NCBI GenBank assembly: GCA_041391385.1 | Contig: JAWKOD010000003.1 | Location: 600,263 to 664,262 of the forward strand | Direction: 5' to 3' | Length of the DNA: 64,000 nt | Origin: CANIGN01 sp041391385 | GTDB lineage: Bacteria > Bdellovibrionota > UBA2428 | Made by a program: the position numbers and the translations under genes | Notes under the pieces: model-generated | The model's database searches: none | The model's input: the letters and a program-made list of their open reading frames with translations, nothing else | What the model was told of the DNA's origin: nothing | Part shown: one piece after another, positions 43,567-52,062 of the stretch | Numbering within the stretch: the first letter of the stretch is position 1 | How the letters are laid out: every line of letters begins with the position of its first letter

Positions 43567-44189
43567 GAGTAATTCTTCTTCCAGGCTTGTGTGATTTTTT
43601 GAATTTCAAAAAGAGGTAGGCCCATAACACTTTGATAAGAACCATCTACCTTTTCTACAAACTGCATTGCTGGCCCCTGCACTCCGTAAGAGCCCGATTT
43701 ATCGAGCGAGTCGCCTGTTTTTACATAGGCCTTTATCTCGGCCAGTGGGGCCTTTCTAAAACGCACTCGGGTTTTTAAAAGTGCTGTATGTGCTTCTTTT
43801 TCTTCGCTTCCTTGAAACAAAGCTACAGAATAGGCCGTCATCACCTGATGTTCCCTACCCATCATTCGACTCAACATTTTAACGGCCCCCACTGAAGACT
43901 CGGGTTTTCCAAAAATCTCCCCGTCTAAAACAACAATCGTGTCGGCAGCCACCAAAAGACTTCCTTCGTCCGAAGAGGCTGTTTTCATACGTAATTCGAG
44001 AGCTTCTTTAGCTCCGAGTGACTTCACTTCTATGCATCTTTTTAGATAGTGCTCCGCTGTTTCTTTTATCTCCCACTTCGGTTCTTCTCTTAAGCACTGA
44101 ATTTGCTCGACATTTTCGAAGCAAAAACGTAAAAGTTCTAATCGTCTTGGGGACTTAGAAGCAAGAAATACCTTGTCAATAAGCATCAT
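43563..44189 (-). CDS. maf: Maf-like nucleoside triphosphate pyrophosphatase
   Basis: Hydrolyses non-canonical or excess NTPs to NMP and PPi and is linked to septum control. The 208-residue protein has the family motifs S-K-S-P-R-R-L-E-L-L near the start, A-A-D-T-I-V-V-L-D-G-E-I-F-G-K-P (about 81-96) and S-L-D-K-S-G-S-Y-G-V-Q-G (about 160-171). It overlaps yggS by four bases and diverges from carD with about 70 bases between. Confidence 0.92.
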   Translation of the reverse strand: MMLIDKVFLASKSPRRLELLRFCFENVEQIQCLREEPKWEIKETAEHYLKRCIEVKSLGAKEALELRMKTASSDEGSLLVAADTIVVLDGEIFGKPESSVGAVKMLSRMMGREHQVMTAYSVALFQGSEEKEAHTALLKTRVRFRKAPLAEIKAYVKTGDSLDKSGSYGVQGPAMQFVEKVDGSYQSVMGLPLFEIQKITQAWKKNYS

Positions 44190-44260
44190 TTACTGTAGTA
44201 TCCCTCCAGCCCCTAACCTATCAAGGGTTTAGGCAAAAGATCTTACAGGAGGTTTTCCGG

Positions 44261-44770
44261 TTGGCAATGTTCAAAGTTGGTGACAACGCAGTTTATCCTT
44301 CCCACGGAGTGGGCGTAGTTCGCGGAGTTCAAGTAAAAGAAGTTGGTGGGAGTAAGAAATATTTCTATATTCTACAGTTACACCACAACGGAAGTACCAT
44401 CCTTATCCCTACAGATAAAGTTAAAGACGTGGGCCTCCGCTCCATCATTTCAGAAAAAGAAGTCCCTAAAATCTATAAGATTTTAAAGGCAAAAGAAGAA
44501 GCAACTGATGCTCAAACATGGAATCGCCGTTATCGCGAATACATGGAAAAGATCAAAACAGGCAGCATCTTTGAAATCGCCGAAGTCCTAAGAGACCTCT
44601 ACCGTCTTAAATTCGACAAAGATCTCAGTTTTGGCGAAAGAAAAATGCTTGATACGGCCAAAAGCCTTCTCATCAAGGAACTTTCTTTAGCTCAAAAGAT
44701 CAAAGAAGAAGACGTTGAAGATGAGCTTCGAGACCTTTTCGAAGTCAATTTGTCTCTAGACGCTGAATAG
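44261..44770 (+). CDS. carD: CarD-family transcription regulator
   Basis: Binds the RNA polymerase beta subunit through an N-terminal Tudor-like domain and stabilises open promoter complexes. The 169-residue protein has F-K-V-G-D-N-A-V-Y-P-S-H-G-V-G near the start, I-P-T-D-K-V (about 50) and a helical C-terminal domain with W-N-R-R-Y-R-E-Y-M-E-K. The start is probably TTG at 44261, eight bases after a perfect AGGAGG; ATG 44267 is 14 bases away. cysS follows after 66 bases. Confidence 0.92.
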   Translation: MAMFKVGDNAVYPSHGVGVVRGVQVKEVGGSKKYFYILQLHHNGSTILIPTDKVKDVGLRSIISEKEVPKIYKILKAKEEATDAQTWNRRYREYMEKIKTGSIFEIAEVLRDLYRLKFDKDLSFGERKMLDTAKSLLIKELSLAQKIKEEDVEDELRDLFEVNLSLDAE

Positions 44771-44836
44771 ATTTTCCCCTGTCCACTCAAGATATGAGCG
44801 ATATTTATGAAGAATATTCTGCTAGGTTTATAGGCA

Positions 44837-46279
44837 ATGTCCGCGTCTAAAGAGCTCCCCAAAATTACACTCACCAACACTCTTGGTGGAAAAAAAGAAG
44901 TCTTTGCGCCCAAGCTACCTGGCACTGTAAGTATTTACTCCTGTGGCCCCACAGTTTACGGAAAAATCCACGTGGGCAACGCAATGGCTGCACTCACCTC
45001 AGACCTTGTACAAAGAGTCTTTAAACTTGCGGGCTACAAAGTTGAATGGGCCACCAACATCACAGACGTCGACGATAAAATCATCAAAGCCGCAAATGAT
45101 GAAGGCACAACTGCCGCCGAAATCGCAAAGCGCTACCAAGATATTTACCTCAAAGAAATGAACACCCTGCGTGTAGGAGAACCCGCGCACAGACCCAAAG
45201 CTACCGAATGTATTCCCGAAATGACCGCTATGATTGGCCAACTCATAGAAAAAGGCTTTGCCTACGAAGCTAGCACTCCCTATGGCAACGATGTTTATTT
45301 TAGAGTTCGCAAATTTGAAAATTACGGAAAACTCAGCAACAAAAAAATCGACGAGCTCCAAGTAGGCGCTCGTATTGAACCCGGCGAAAGCAAAGAAGAT
45401 TCTCTTGATTTTGCTATGTGGAAAGCTGCCAAGGAAGGTGAGCCCTCTTGGGATAGCCCCTGGGGCAAGGGTCGCCCCGGCTGGCACATTGAATGCTCAG
45501 CAATGATTCACAAGCATTTTCCCAATGGCGTGGATATTCACATGGGTGGATTGGACCTGATTTTTCCTCACCACGAAAATGAAATTGCCCAAAGCGAAGC
45601 CTGCAGCCACACACCCCTTGCTACCTATTGGGTACACAACAACCTCCTCACACTCGAAAAAGAAAAGATGTCGAAAAGTATTGGAAATATTTTTACGACC
45701 GAAACATTCTTAGAAAACTACGGGCCCGAAGTATTAAGGCTCTTCTTGTATCAGCACCACTACCGCAGCCCCGTGGATTTTAGCGAAGAAGGCATTACTC
45801 GCACTGAAGCTCTTCTTGTAAAACTCTATAGTGCTAAGAAAAACCTCTTAGCCATTGATCCCAATTTTAGTTGCACCGCTTGCGCCACATGGCCCGAGGT
45901 GGAACAAGCTCTTTGGGATGACTTCAACACAGCCAAGGCCATGGGCCTCATCATGAAAGCTCTTCGCGAAGCCTTTAGAGACAACACTCCAGAGCTTTGG
46001 AAAAAGTGGTCTTTGAGCATGAAGTACTTCGATGCCATTTACGGTATTCTTGAAGGCGACCCAGATGAAAAAATTGCCGAAATCCAAGCCCGCAAGCTTA
46101 AGCGTCTCGGCGTTTCTCAAGAACGCGCAAAGGAAATCGAAGCCAAATTAGAGCTTCGTACTCAAATGAGAGCTTCTAAAAACTTCGCCGAATCCGACAA
46201 ATTAAGAGCCGAACTCGAGGCCGATGGGGTTGTCGTTATGGACAACGCGGATGCCAGCACGTGGTCTGTAAGGGCTTAG
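44837..46279 (+). CDS. cysS: Cysteinyl-tRNA synthetase
   Basis: Charges tRNA-Cys. The 480-residue class I enzyme has a zinc ligand Cys36 in S-C-G-P-T-V-Y, the HIGH-type motif K-I-H-V-G-N at 43-48, further zinc ligands in H-I-E-C-S-A-M (about 217) and H-H-E-N-E (about 245), and K-M-S-K-S at about 277-281. Length is normal. It lies downstream of carD and before tRNA-His, all on the plus strand. No T-box was seen in the 66-base gap. Confidence 0.96.
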   Translation: MSASKELPKITLTNTLGGKKEVFAPKLPGTVSIYSCGPTVYGKIHVGNAMAALTSDLVQRVFKLAGYKVEWATNITDVDDKIIKAANDEGTTAAEIAKRYQDIYLKEMNTLRVGEPAHRPKATECIPEMTAMIGQLIEKGFAYEASTPYGNDVYFRVRKFENYGKLSNKKIDELQVGARIEPGESKEDSLDFAMWKAAKEGEPSWDSPWGKGRPGWHIECSAMIHKHFPNGVDIHMGGLDLIFPHHENEIAQSEACSHTPLATYWVHNNLLTLEKEKMSKSIGNIFTTETFLENYGPEVLRLFLYQHHYRSPVDFSEEGITRTEALLVKLYSAKKNLLAIDPNFSCTACATWPEVEQALWDDFNTAKAMGLIMKALREAFRDNTPELWKKWSLSMKYFDAIYGILEGDPDEKIAEIQARKLKRLGVSQERAKEIEAKLELRTQMRASKNFAESDKLRAELEADGVVVMDNADASTWSVRA

Positions 46280-46359
46280 GCCTGCAAGACACTCCAAAGA
46301 CAGCTCAAAGTCACAGTTGATTAGCTGCCCAAATAAGGTAAAAGTTACATTGTCTCAAT

Positions 46360-46437
46360 GGTGATCATAGCTCAGTTGGTTAGAGCGCTAGATTGTGGTT
46401 CTAGAGGTCGGGGGTTCGAGACCCCTTGGTCACCCCA
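46360..46437 (+). tRNA. tRNA-His (anticodon GUG)
   Basis: The cloverleaf has acceptor GTGATCA / TGGTCAC, D-stem GCTC / GAGC, anticodon stem CTAGA / TCTAG around loop TTGTGGT (anticodon GTG, His), and T-stem GGGGG / CCCCT. The extra G at 46360 faces discriminator C, the tRNA-His identity feature. CCA is encoded. Confidence 0.95.
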
Positions 46438-46532
46438 ATTCTTTAATAATAAAAAGAAAATTCATAACGAACGAAGTGAGCGAGTAAATTAGGTAAATCG
46501 ACACTATTGGAAACAGCCAAGATTTCAAAAAC

Positions 46533-46550
46533 TACTGTAATATTACAGTA
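46533..46550. promoter_or_regulatory. Perfect 18-bp palindrome before a secreted-protein gene
   Basis: TACTGTAATATTACAGTA is completely symmetrical and ends directly at the ATG of the next gene (46551). Its position over the ribosome site and the A+T-rich symmetry suit an operator for a dimeric repressor. It does not match a well-known consensus that I can name. Confidence 0.6.
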
Positions 46551-47099
46551 ATGCTCCGATACAGAAGTATGAGCGTCGCTCTCTTAGCGAGATTATTGAT
46601 CGCATCAGTTTTTATCCTCGCTCACCCCTCAGCGAATGCCTCTTGTAAGAAAGAACTAGGAGGCAAAGCCAAGGCGGATGTTTTTCCATGGGGCAAGGGC
46701 AAGGTGCTCCTGCTTGCAGACATGGCTCGCTATTGTGAAGTCAACAACATAAAGCCACCAAAGATTACATACGCAGCCATGCACTACGGAAAAACACACC
46801 GAGCAGATGCAAGTACAATTGCAGCAGTAAAAAAACATTTAGCTTTTCTTAAAAAAGAAATTAATCGCGTAGACGAAAGGCTAGATGATCTTGATTTTAA
46901 AGACCCTAGATATCAGACAGTTTTTAAAGAACTTACAGATCTATCTGGAGAACACCAACTTCAACTTGAATCCCTAGAAATGATGGAATGGGAAAGTGCT
47001 TGGAAATTAGCTTACGGAAAAAAAGACGTGATGGACAGCTATCCTCCCGAAGAACGATATCCTATCGATGACGAAGAACGACCCTACCCACCCAAATAA
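46551..47099 (+). CDS. Exported protein with Pro/Glu-rich tail, unknown function
   Basis: A 182-residue protein (or 176 from ATG 46569) with a signal peptide ending S-A-N-A. It has a Lys-rich mature N-terminus with two Cys (near residues 32 and 62), a helical charged middle (about 90-145), and a tail rich in Pro, Tyr, Glu and Asp. No family was recognised. A perfect palindrome abuts its first ATG, so it may be under specific repression. Confidence 0.6.
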   Translation: MLRYRSMSVALLARLLIASVFILAHPSANASCKKELGGKAKADVFPWGKGKVLLLADMARYCEVNNIKPPKITYAAMHYGKTHRADASTIAAVKKHLAFLKKEINRVDERLDDLDFKDPRYQTVFKELTDLSGEHQLQLESLEMMEWESAWKLAYGKKDVMDSYPPEERYPIDDEERPYPPK

Positions 47100-47124
47100 T
47101 CCAAAACGTGAGATAATCTCTCTT

Positions 47125-47376
47125 ATGTCCGACAACAACCTTGTAAAGCTAACATCTTACTCTGCTCCCTACATGGCTGAAATTCTCAAAGGTGCTCTCG
47201 AGGCAAACGGCATTTCTGCGCATGTGTTCAACACACACTCCTCGAGCATCATGCCCCACCTTAGCCAAATCATTCCCTTTGACGTAATGGTACAAAAAAA
47301 AGATTTAGTGGCTGCAAAAAAACTTATGCTCGAATTTGAGAGTTCCGCCCTTTCTGAAGAGCCCCCTGAAGAATAA
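47125..47376 (+). CDS. DUF2007 family small protein
   Basis: An 83-residue protein typical of DUF2007: V-K-L-T-S-Y-S-A-P-Y-M-A-E-I-L-K-G-A-L-E-A-N-G-I at the start and a C-terminal D-V-M-V-Q-K-K-D-L-V-A-A-K-K-L. The family is often described as putative signal-transducing or a metal-binding ferredoxin-like fold; its function is not established. ATG 47125 is preferred, since an upstream ATG at 47068 would overlap the previous gene. Confidence 0.75.
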   Translation: MSDNNLVKLTSYSAPYMAEILKGALEANGISAHVFNTHSSSIMPHLSQIIPFDVMVQKKDLVAAKKLMLEFESSALSEEPPEE

Positions 47377-47471
47377 TAGACGGGGAGTTCCTCCTGTAGC
47401 GAACAGGGCTTAAGGTGTTTTAAGTTCTTCACATAGAGATAAAGAACTAAATCTCTCTACTAGAGGTGCAC

Positions 47472-48074
47472 ATGAAAACATTTAAAAATTTATTTTTTTC
47501 TCTCTTAGCTTTTTGTTCTTTTTCACTTAGCGCTCAAGCAAAAGATTTTCGAATCAAATTCGAAGTCTATTCAGTTAATAGAGAGTACTATAAGGCGGAT
47601 CGAGAATCTATGGCGGCACTTGTTCTTGATTCAAAAGCCAAAGTCATCACAGCTGCTGAGATAATCTCCCCCTCAGGCCAAAGAGGAAAAGCAGAAGCTA
47701 CCAAGGAAATTATTTATGCTGTTGGTGGTGATTCAAGCGGTGTTGAAGTTGAATCCAGACTCGTAGGTTCTGTTATTGAATACGAGGCAATTTTAGGTGG
47801 TGACAACCATACTGTTGACCTCACTTACTCAGTTGATTACACAACTGCCGCTCCAGAGAATGAGTGGCGTAAAATTCCAGTAGGTGGTGGCTTCAATGTT
47901 GAGGACCCTCATTTTTCGAAACAACAACTCGTTTCAAGTGGAACTTTTTATAATAGTGATAAATGGATCCTTCTTGGAACCTTACCCGAAGTAACTTCAG
48001 AAACTGATTCTGAGCTTAAAAAAGTCTTTCCTGTTTATGCTCAAATTCAGCTTAGAGACCCAGATCAACGATAA
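47472..48074 (+). CDS. Exported beta-rich protein, unknown function
   Basis: A 200-residue protein with a signal peptide (cleavage near S-A-Q-A). The start ATG 47472 lies five bases after AGAGGT. The mature domain alternates strands and turns, with G-S-V-I-E-Y-E-A-I-L-G-G-D-N and V-D-L-T-Y-S-V-D-Y near residues 107-130. This faintly resembles the end of secretin domains, but it is far too short to be a secretin. Periplasmic or surface location is likely. It ends at a terminator and has its own unit. Confidence 0.6.
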   Translation: MKTFKNLFFSLLAFCSFSLSAQAKDFRIKFEVYSVNREYYKADRESMAALVLDSKAKVITAAEIISPSGQRGKAEATKEIIYAVGGDSSGVEVESRLVGSVIEYEAILGGDNHTVDLTYSVDYTTAAPENEWRKIPVGGGFNVEDPHFSKQQLVSSGTFYNSDKWILLGTLPEVTSETDSELKKVFPVYAQIQLRDPDQR

Positions 48075-48106
48075 CTCATCGCGCACAAGACTTTGTAAGG
48101 TTGACT

Positions 48107-48148
48107 CTCTTAGGTCGTACCCGTTAAAGGATGACCTAAGAGTTTCTT
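48107..48148 (+). terminator. Rho-independent terminator
   Basis: The perfect 10-bp stem CTCTTAGGTC / GACCTAAGAG (48107-48116 with 48133-48142) is followed by TTTCTT. It separates two exported-protein genes on the plus strand. Confidence 0.75.
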
Positions 48149-48187
48149 AACTAAAAGCATTTTTCTAAGGTTTTAAGGGGGTAAAAA

Positions 48188-48973
48188 ATGGACACAAAAC
48201 AAAGATATTTCACTCAATCATTCTTTTTCATAGTTCTCAGCACCTTTGGGGTTTTCGCCTTTGCGCAAGACAACGACCCTGCTCAAGTTGTCGACAACGA
48301 CCACTTAAGTTTTAATCTCGATAAAATTGAACTGCAAAAAGTTCAACTCGTTGACGACAATAAATCTCCCTTTGATTTTACACCTCAAAACCTCAAGCGC
48401 ATTAACATCAATAATTTTCGTTTTAATCAATTTGCCGGTGGCATCGATGACGCCGCACAAGCAGAAAGCCCACTAAAAATTGCCGAAGGCATGTTTGTTT
48501 TGGGAGAAAAGATTTGGAAATTTGTTGAGGCCAATCAGCCTGTTGTTAGTATAAATGGTGCCTATGCTCACATTGTTCCTCAAGAAGCGCAAAGCTGGCA
48601 AGAATTAGAAAACTGGTCGCGCCCTGTTTCTGCCCTTTATAAAGCTACTTACAAAAACCTTTATGGAATCACAGTAGTCGATCTTGCTTTTAGAGTTACC
48701 TTTACTCCTCGAGGAACATACAATGGTAAGGGCAAATACATTGCCAATCTCACAGTACTTCCTGAGCTTGTAGAAGTTGGCTGGGGTTACACTGTCGAGG
48801 CTGGGGCAAAAATCTATGAAGTCTTAAACAGAGGTACCGAGGAAGATCCTCTCGCAACAGCTCAAATTGCAGTGGGTTGGAAAATAAAAACCATTCTTAA
48901 AAGCTCAACCACTAACAAATCACTATTTGTAGAAGGCGACGGCTCTGTTACAAATTTAAGTGCTGCTCAGTAA
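48188..48973 (+). CDS. Exported protein of unknown function
   Basis: A 261-residue protein with a strong AAGGGGG ribosome site and a signal peptide (about residues 1-26, cleavage near F-A-F-A-Q). The mature chain has an acidic start (D-N-D-P) and a beta-rich C-terminal half containing F-R-V-T-F-T-P-R-G and V-G-W-G-Y-T-V-E-A-G. It is unrecognised. It may be a paralogue-style partner of the preceding exported protein, since both are single-domain beta proteins in tandem. It converges on the GH1 gene. Confidence 0.6.
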   Translation: MDTKQRYFTQSFFFIVLSTFGVFAFAQDNDPAQVVDNDHLSFNLDKIELQKVQLVDDNKSPFDFTPQNLKRININNFRFNQFAGGIDDAAQAESPLKIAEGMFVLGEKIWKFVEANQPVVSINGAYAHIVPQEAQSWQELENWSRPVSALYKATYKNLYGITVVDLAFRVTFTPRGTYNGKGKYIANLTVLPELVEVGWGYTVEAGAKIYEVLNRGTEEDPLATAQIAVGWKIKTILKSSTTNKSLFVEGDGSVTNLSAAQ

Positions 48974-48984
48974 GATTTACAAAA

Positions 48985-50391
48985 TTAACCTTTAAGAGTT
49001 TGCGTTCGTGCTAATTCTTTAAACCAAAGACCGCTTTTCTTTATAAAGCGGTCTTTGGTTTTTCTATCAACATACAAAAACCCATAGCGCTTCTTATAGC
49101 CATTCACCCATGAGAAGTTATCCATCAGCGACCACATATAATAGCCTTTTAAATTCACGCCCGCTTCTATGGCCTTATGAGCAACTTTTAAATGTTCTTT
49201 AACAAACTCAATGCGAGCATCATCTTGAACAGTGCCCGCTACAAGTTCTTCTTGCATGCCTACACCGTTTTCAGTGATATAAACTTCTATACCTGGCCGA
49301 TATGCTTCTGCTCTTAAGAGCAAGTCGTAAAGACCTTCGGGGTAAATTTCCCAACCCCAGTCGGTGTATTTACCCTGTGGGTTTTTAACAAACTTAAAAA
49401 CGCCTTTTATTGAAAACTTACAGTCTTCGTTTTTATCTCCAGATGTATTGAGGTGATAAGCACTTTCTTTGGCATCTGCACTTGCGTAGTGTGGGTAGTA
49501 ATAATTGACACCAATAAAATCTATTGTGTTTTCTTTAAAAAGTTCAAGCTCTTCAGCTGTGTAATCAGGAAGTAAATTGTTTTGAGAATACAGCTCCCAT
49601 GTATCCATGGGGTATGCTCCCAAAATAGCAGGATCAATAAACCACCTGTTTAAAATACCATCCGCTTTTTTAGCAGCAAGTTTATCCTCATCAGACTCCG
49701 AAGCGGGATACACGGTAGACATGTTCAAAACTAAACCAATTTTTCCACCCTGATTTAAATTTCGATATTCCTTAAGAACGCGAGCATGAGCCACCATAAA
49801 ATTATGTGCTACTTGAATAGCCGCTTTATAATTTGTTTTATTTGGAGGATGAAGGCCCGTCACATAACTTTGCAAAGTCGTCCATCCGGGCTCATTGAGC
49901 GTTGCCCAAAGCTTTACCCGGTCTCCAAAAAGCTCAAAGCAAGTGCGGGCATAGTTTACAAAATGAGCAATGGTTTCTTTGTTTTCCCAGCCCCCTTTTT
50001 CCGCAAGAGATTGGGGCAAGTCCCAGTGATAGAGGGTTACATTGGGCTCAATGCCGGCTGTGGATAACTCGTTGAAAAGTTTTTGATAAAACTCCACTCC
50101 CTGAGCATTTATCTCTCCATAGCCTTGAGGAAAAATCCGAGTCCAGGCAATCGACATCCTGTAACCCGTGTGTCCAAGTTCTTTTATAAGTGCAACGTCT
50201 TCTTTAAAGCGGTGGTAGTGATCGCACGCGTCTTCAGGTGTAGCCGAATCAAAGACTTTCTCAGGATGCTTTTCACAAAAGACGTCCCAATTAGAAAGTC
50301 CTTTGCCATCTTCCCTAGCTGCTCCTTCAATTTGGATTGCGGCCGTAGCCGCACCCCAAACGAAGTCTTTAGGAAAAGAATATTCCTTCAT
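48985..50391 (-). CDS. Family 1 glycoside hydrolase, probable 6-phospho-beta-glucosidase
   Basis: Cleaves beta-glucosides. The 468-residue GH1 protein has the acid/base Glu in T-L-N-E-P (about residue 164) and the nucleophile in I-T-E-N-G (about 372). In the C-terminal loop F-S-W-V-N-G-Y-K-K-R-Y-G, the Ser, Lys and Tyr spacing matches the phosphate-binding residues of LacG-type 6-phospho-glycosidases. That fits its neighbour, a PTS permease two bases upstream on the same strand, which would deliver phosphorylated sugar. There is no signal peptide. Confidence 0.88.
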   Translation of the reverse strand: MKEYSFPKDFVWGAATAAIQIEGAAREDGKGLSNWDVFCEKHPEKVFDSATPEDACDHYHRFKEDVALIKELGHTGYRMSIAWTRIFPQGYGEINAQGVEFYQKLFNELSTAGIEPNVTLYHWDLPQSLAEKGGWENKETIAHFVNYARTCFELFGDRVKLWATLNEPGWTTLQSYVTGLHPPNKTNYKAAIQVAHNFMVAHARVLKEYRNLNQGGKIGLVLNMSTVYPASESDEDKLAAKKADGILNRWFIDPAILGAYPMDTWELYSQNNLLPDYTAEELELFKENTIDFIGVNYYYPHYASADAKESAYHLNTSGDKNEDCKFSIKGVFKFVKNPQGKYTDWGWEIYPEGLYDLLLRAEAYRPGIEVYITENGVGMQEELVAGTVQDDARIEFVKEHLKVAHKAIEAGVNLKGYYMWSLMDNFSWVNGYKKRYGFLYVDRKTKDRFIKKSGLWFKELARTQTLKG

Positions 50392-50393
50392 TT

Positions 50394-51929
50394 CTATATC
50401 GTTTTTAAGTATTCACTCATGTCTGATTTCAAGTTGTCAGACTTAGTTCCAAAAATAGCCTGCACCCCTTTGCCAGCCACAAGAACCCCGGCAGCGCCTA
50501 ATTTTTTCAAGGCGTCCTGATCCACTTTTGAAACTTCGTTTACTTCAACTCGCAAGCGCGTAATACAGGCATCAAGTGAACTGATGTTTGCCTTACCGCC
50601 AAATGCCACAACCAACTGCTCTGCTTTAGAACCCGTAGCAACAGCACCGGCGCTCGCAGCCAATAGACTCTCGTCTTCTCGACCAGGAGTTGCCAAGTTA
50701 AGTTTTGTAATCGCAAAGTAAAACACGACATAATAAATGACGGCGTAAATCACACCTAAGACCAAGATCATGCCCTTGCCTGTTCCAAGGCCGCTCACCC
50801 AGTGATGAAGAACATAATCAATAAACCCATGTGAAAAAGCGTAACCTAATTTAATACCCATCAAATTAGCCACGACAAAAGCCGAACCTGCCAAGAGCGC
50901 GTGAAAAACATAAAGAAGTGGCGCTACAAACAAGAAGGCAAATTCAATAGGCTCAGTAATCCCCGTTAAAAAAGAAGTAAACGCGGCAGAAATCATGATA
51001 CTTCCGATCATGGCTTTCTTCTCAGGTTTAGCGGCCTGCCAAATAGCAATGGCTGCAGCAGGGAGACCAAACATTTTAAAGAGATATCCACCGGCTAAAA
51101 TTCCCGCAGTGGGATCGCCCGCAAAGAAACGAGGGATTTCTCCTTGAACCATTTTACAAAGATCGGGATTGCTCTGAGCAACTTCCATTGCGCAATCAAT
51201 TCCTGGCTTTAATGGCTGATAGTATTTTCCAATTTCAAAGAAAAAAGGAACGTTCCAAATATGATGGAGTCCAAATGGAATGAGAGCACGCTCAACAACT
51301 CCATAAATACCAGACGCTAAAACAGGATTTTCCTGTGAAGCCCAGTGAGAAAAAGAATTAATAGCATTACCAATGGGCGGCCAAACAAAGCTCAATGCAA
51401 CACCTGCTACGATAGCGCCAAAAGCCGTAACAATAGGTACAAATCTTTTTCCTGCAAAAAAGCCCAAATAAGCTGGCAGTTTAATCCGGTAGAAACGATT
51501 AAACATATAGGCTGCAATGGCACCGGCAATAATACCGCCCACGACACCTGTGTTGATGGCACTAATTCCAAGAACCTTAGCGGGCTCAACACCCAAGTAC
51601 TTAGCCATTGTTCCTGTGGTTCCAAGCAATACAACATAACCAACAACAGCCGAGAGGCCCGCAACCCCGTCGTTTTCGGTAAAACCAAGGGCTACACCAA
51701 TTGCAAAAAGAAGCGCTAAACTTCCGAAAATAGGGTCTCCGGCGTTTTGCATGATTTCGAAGACAAGTCGGGTTGTTTCACTTAGAACAATACCGCCCTT
51801 ATCGGAACTCGCAAGAAAGCCTCCCCCAACGCCGAGTAAAATACCCGCCACAGGAAGCACAGACACAGGAAGCATAAGAGCCTTCCCCATTTTTTGAAGT
51901 TGTGAAAATAAAGTCGATATAAATCTCAT
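50394..51929 (-). CDS. PTS glucose/N-acetylglucosamine-type EIICB permease
   Basis: Imports and phosphorylates a hexose or glucoside. The 511-residue protein has the EIIC membrane domain (about 1-390, with G-I-T-E-P-I-E-F-A-F and H-H-I-W-N-V-P-F-F). A C-terminal EIIB domain has the phospho-acceptor Cys in S-L-D-A-C-I-T-R-L. ATG 51929 follows GGAG at good spacing; an upstream in-frame start at 51953 is not needed. EIIA, HPr and EI are not in the window. It forms an operon with the GH1 gene, and a dyad at 51942-51962 may control it. Confidence 0.9.
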   Translation of the reverse strand: MRFISTLFSQLQKMGKALMLPVSVLPVAGILLGVGGGFLASSDKGGIVLSETTRLVFEIMQNAGDPIFGSLALLFAIGVALGFTENDGVAGLSAVVGYVVLLGTTGTMAKYLGVEPAKVLGISAINTGVVGGIIAGAIAAYMFNRFYRIKLPAYLGFFAGKRFVPIVTAFGAIVAGVALSFVWPPIGNAINSFSHWASQENPVLASGIYGVVERALIPFGLHHIWNVPFFFEIGKYYQPLKPGIDCAMEVAQSNPDLCKMVQGEIPRFFAGDPTAGILAGGYLFKMFGLPAAAIAIWQAAKPEKKAMIGSIMISAAFTSFLTGITEPIEFAFLFVAPLLYVFHALLAGSAFVVANLMGIKLGYAFSHGFIDYVLHHWVSGLGTGKGMILVLGVIYAVIYYVVFYFAITKLNLATPGREDESLLAASAGAVATGSKAEQLVVAFGGKANISSLDACITRLRVEVNEVSKVDQDALKKLGAAGVLVAGKGVQAIFGTKSDNLKSDMSEYLKTI

Positions 51930-51941
51930 ACGATCTCCAAT

Positions 51942-51962
51942 GCCTAAGCTCATAGCATAGGC
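51942..51962. promoter_or_regulatory. Operator-like dyad upstream of the PTS-GH1 operon
   Basis: Read toward the operon, the 21-base sequence is GCCTA-N-GCT-N3-AGC-N-TAGGC, with sixteen symmetrical positions. It includes TATGCT, a possible -10, and lies four bases before the GGAG ribosome site. Sugar operons of this kind are often repressed by a dimeric regulator; none is encoded nearby. Confidence 0.55.
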
Positions 51963-52062
51963 AAAATCGAAGTGAAATTAATAAGTCACATTTGGGGCAA
52001 TTCTTTAGGTTAATGAAGCCTCAAGATTTTAATAATGCCTAGGGCAAGAAAGCGTTCTGCCT

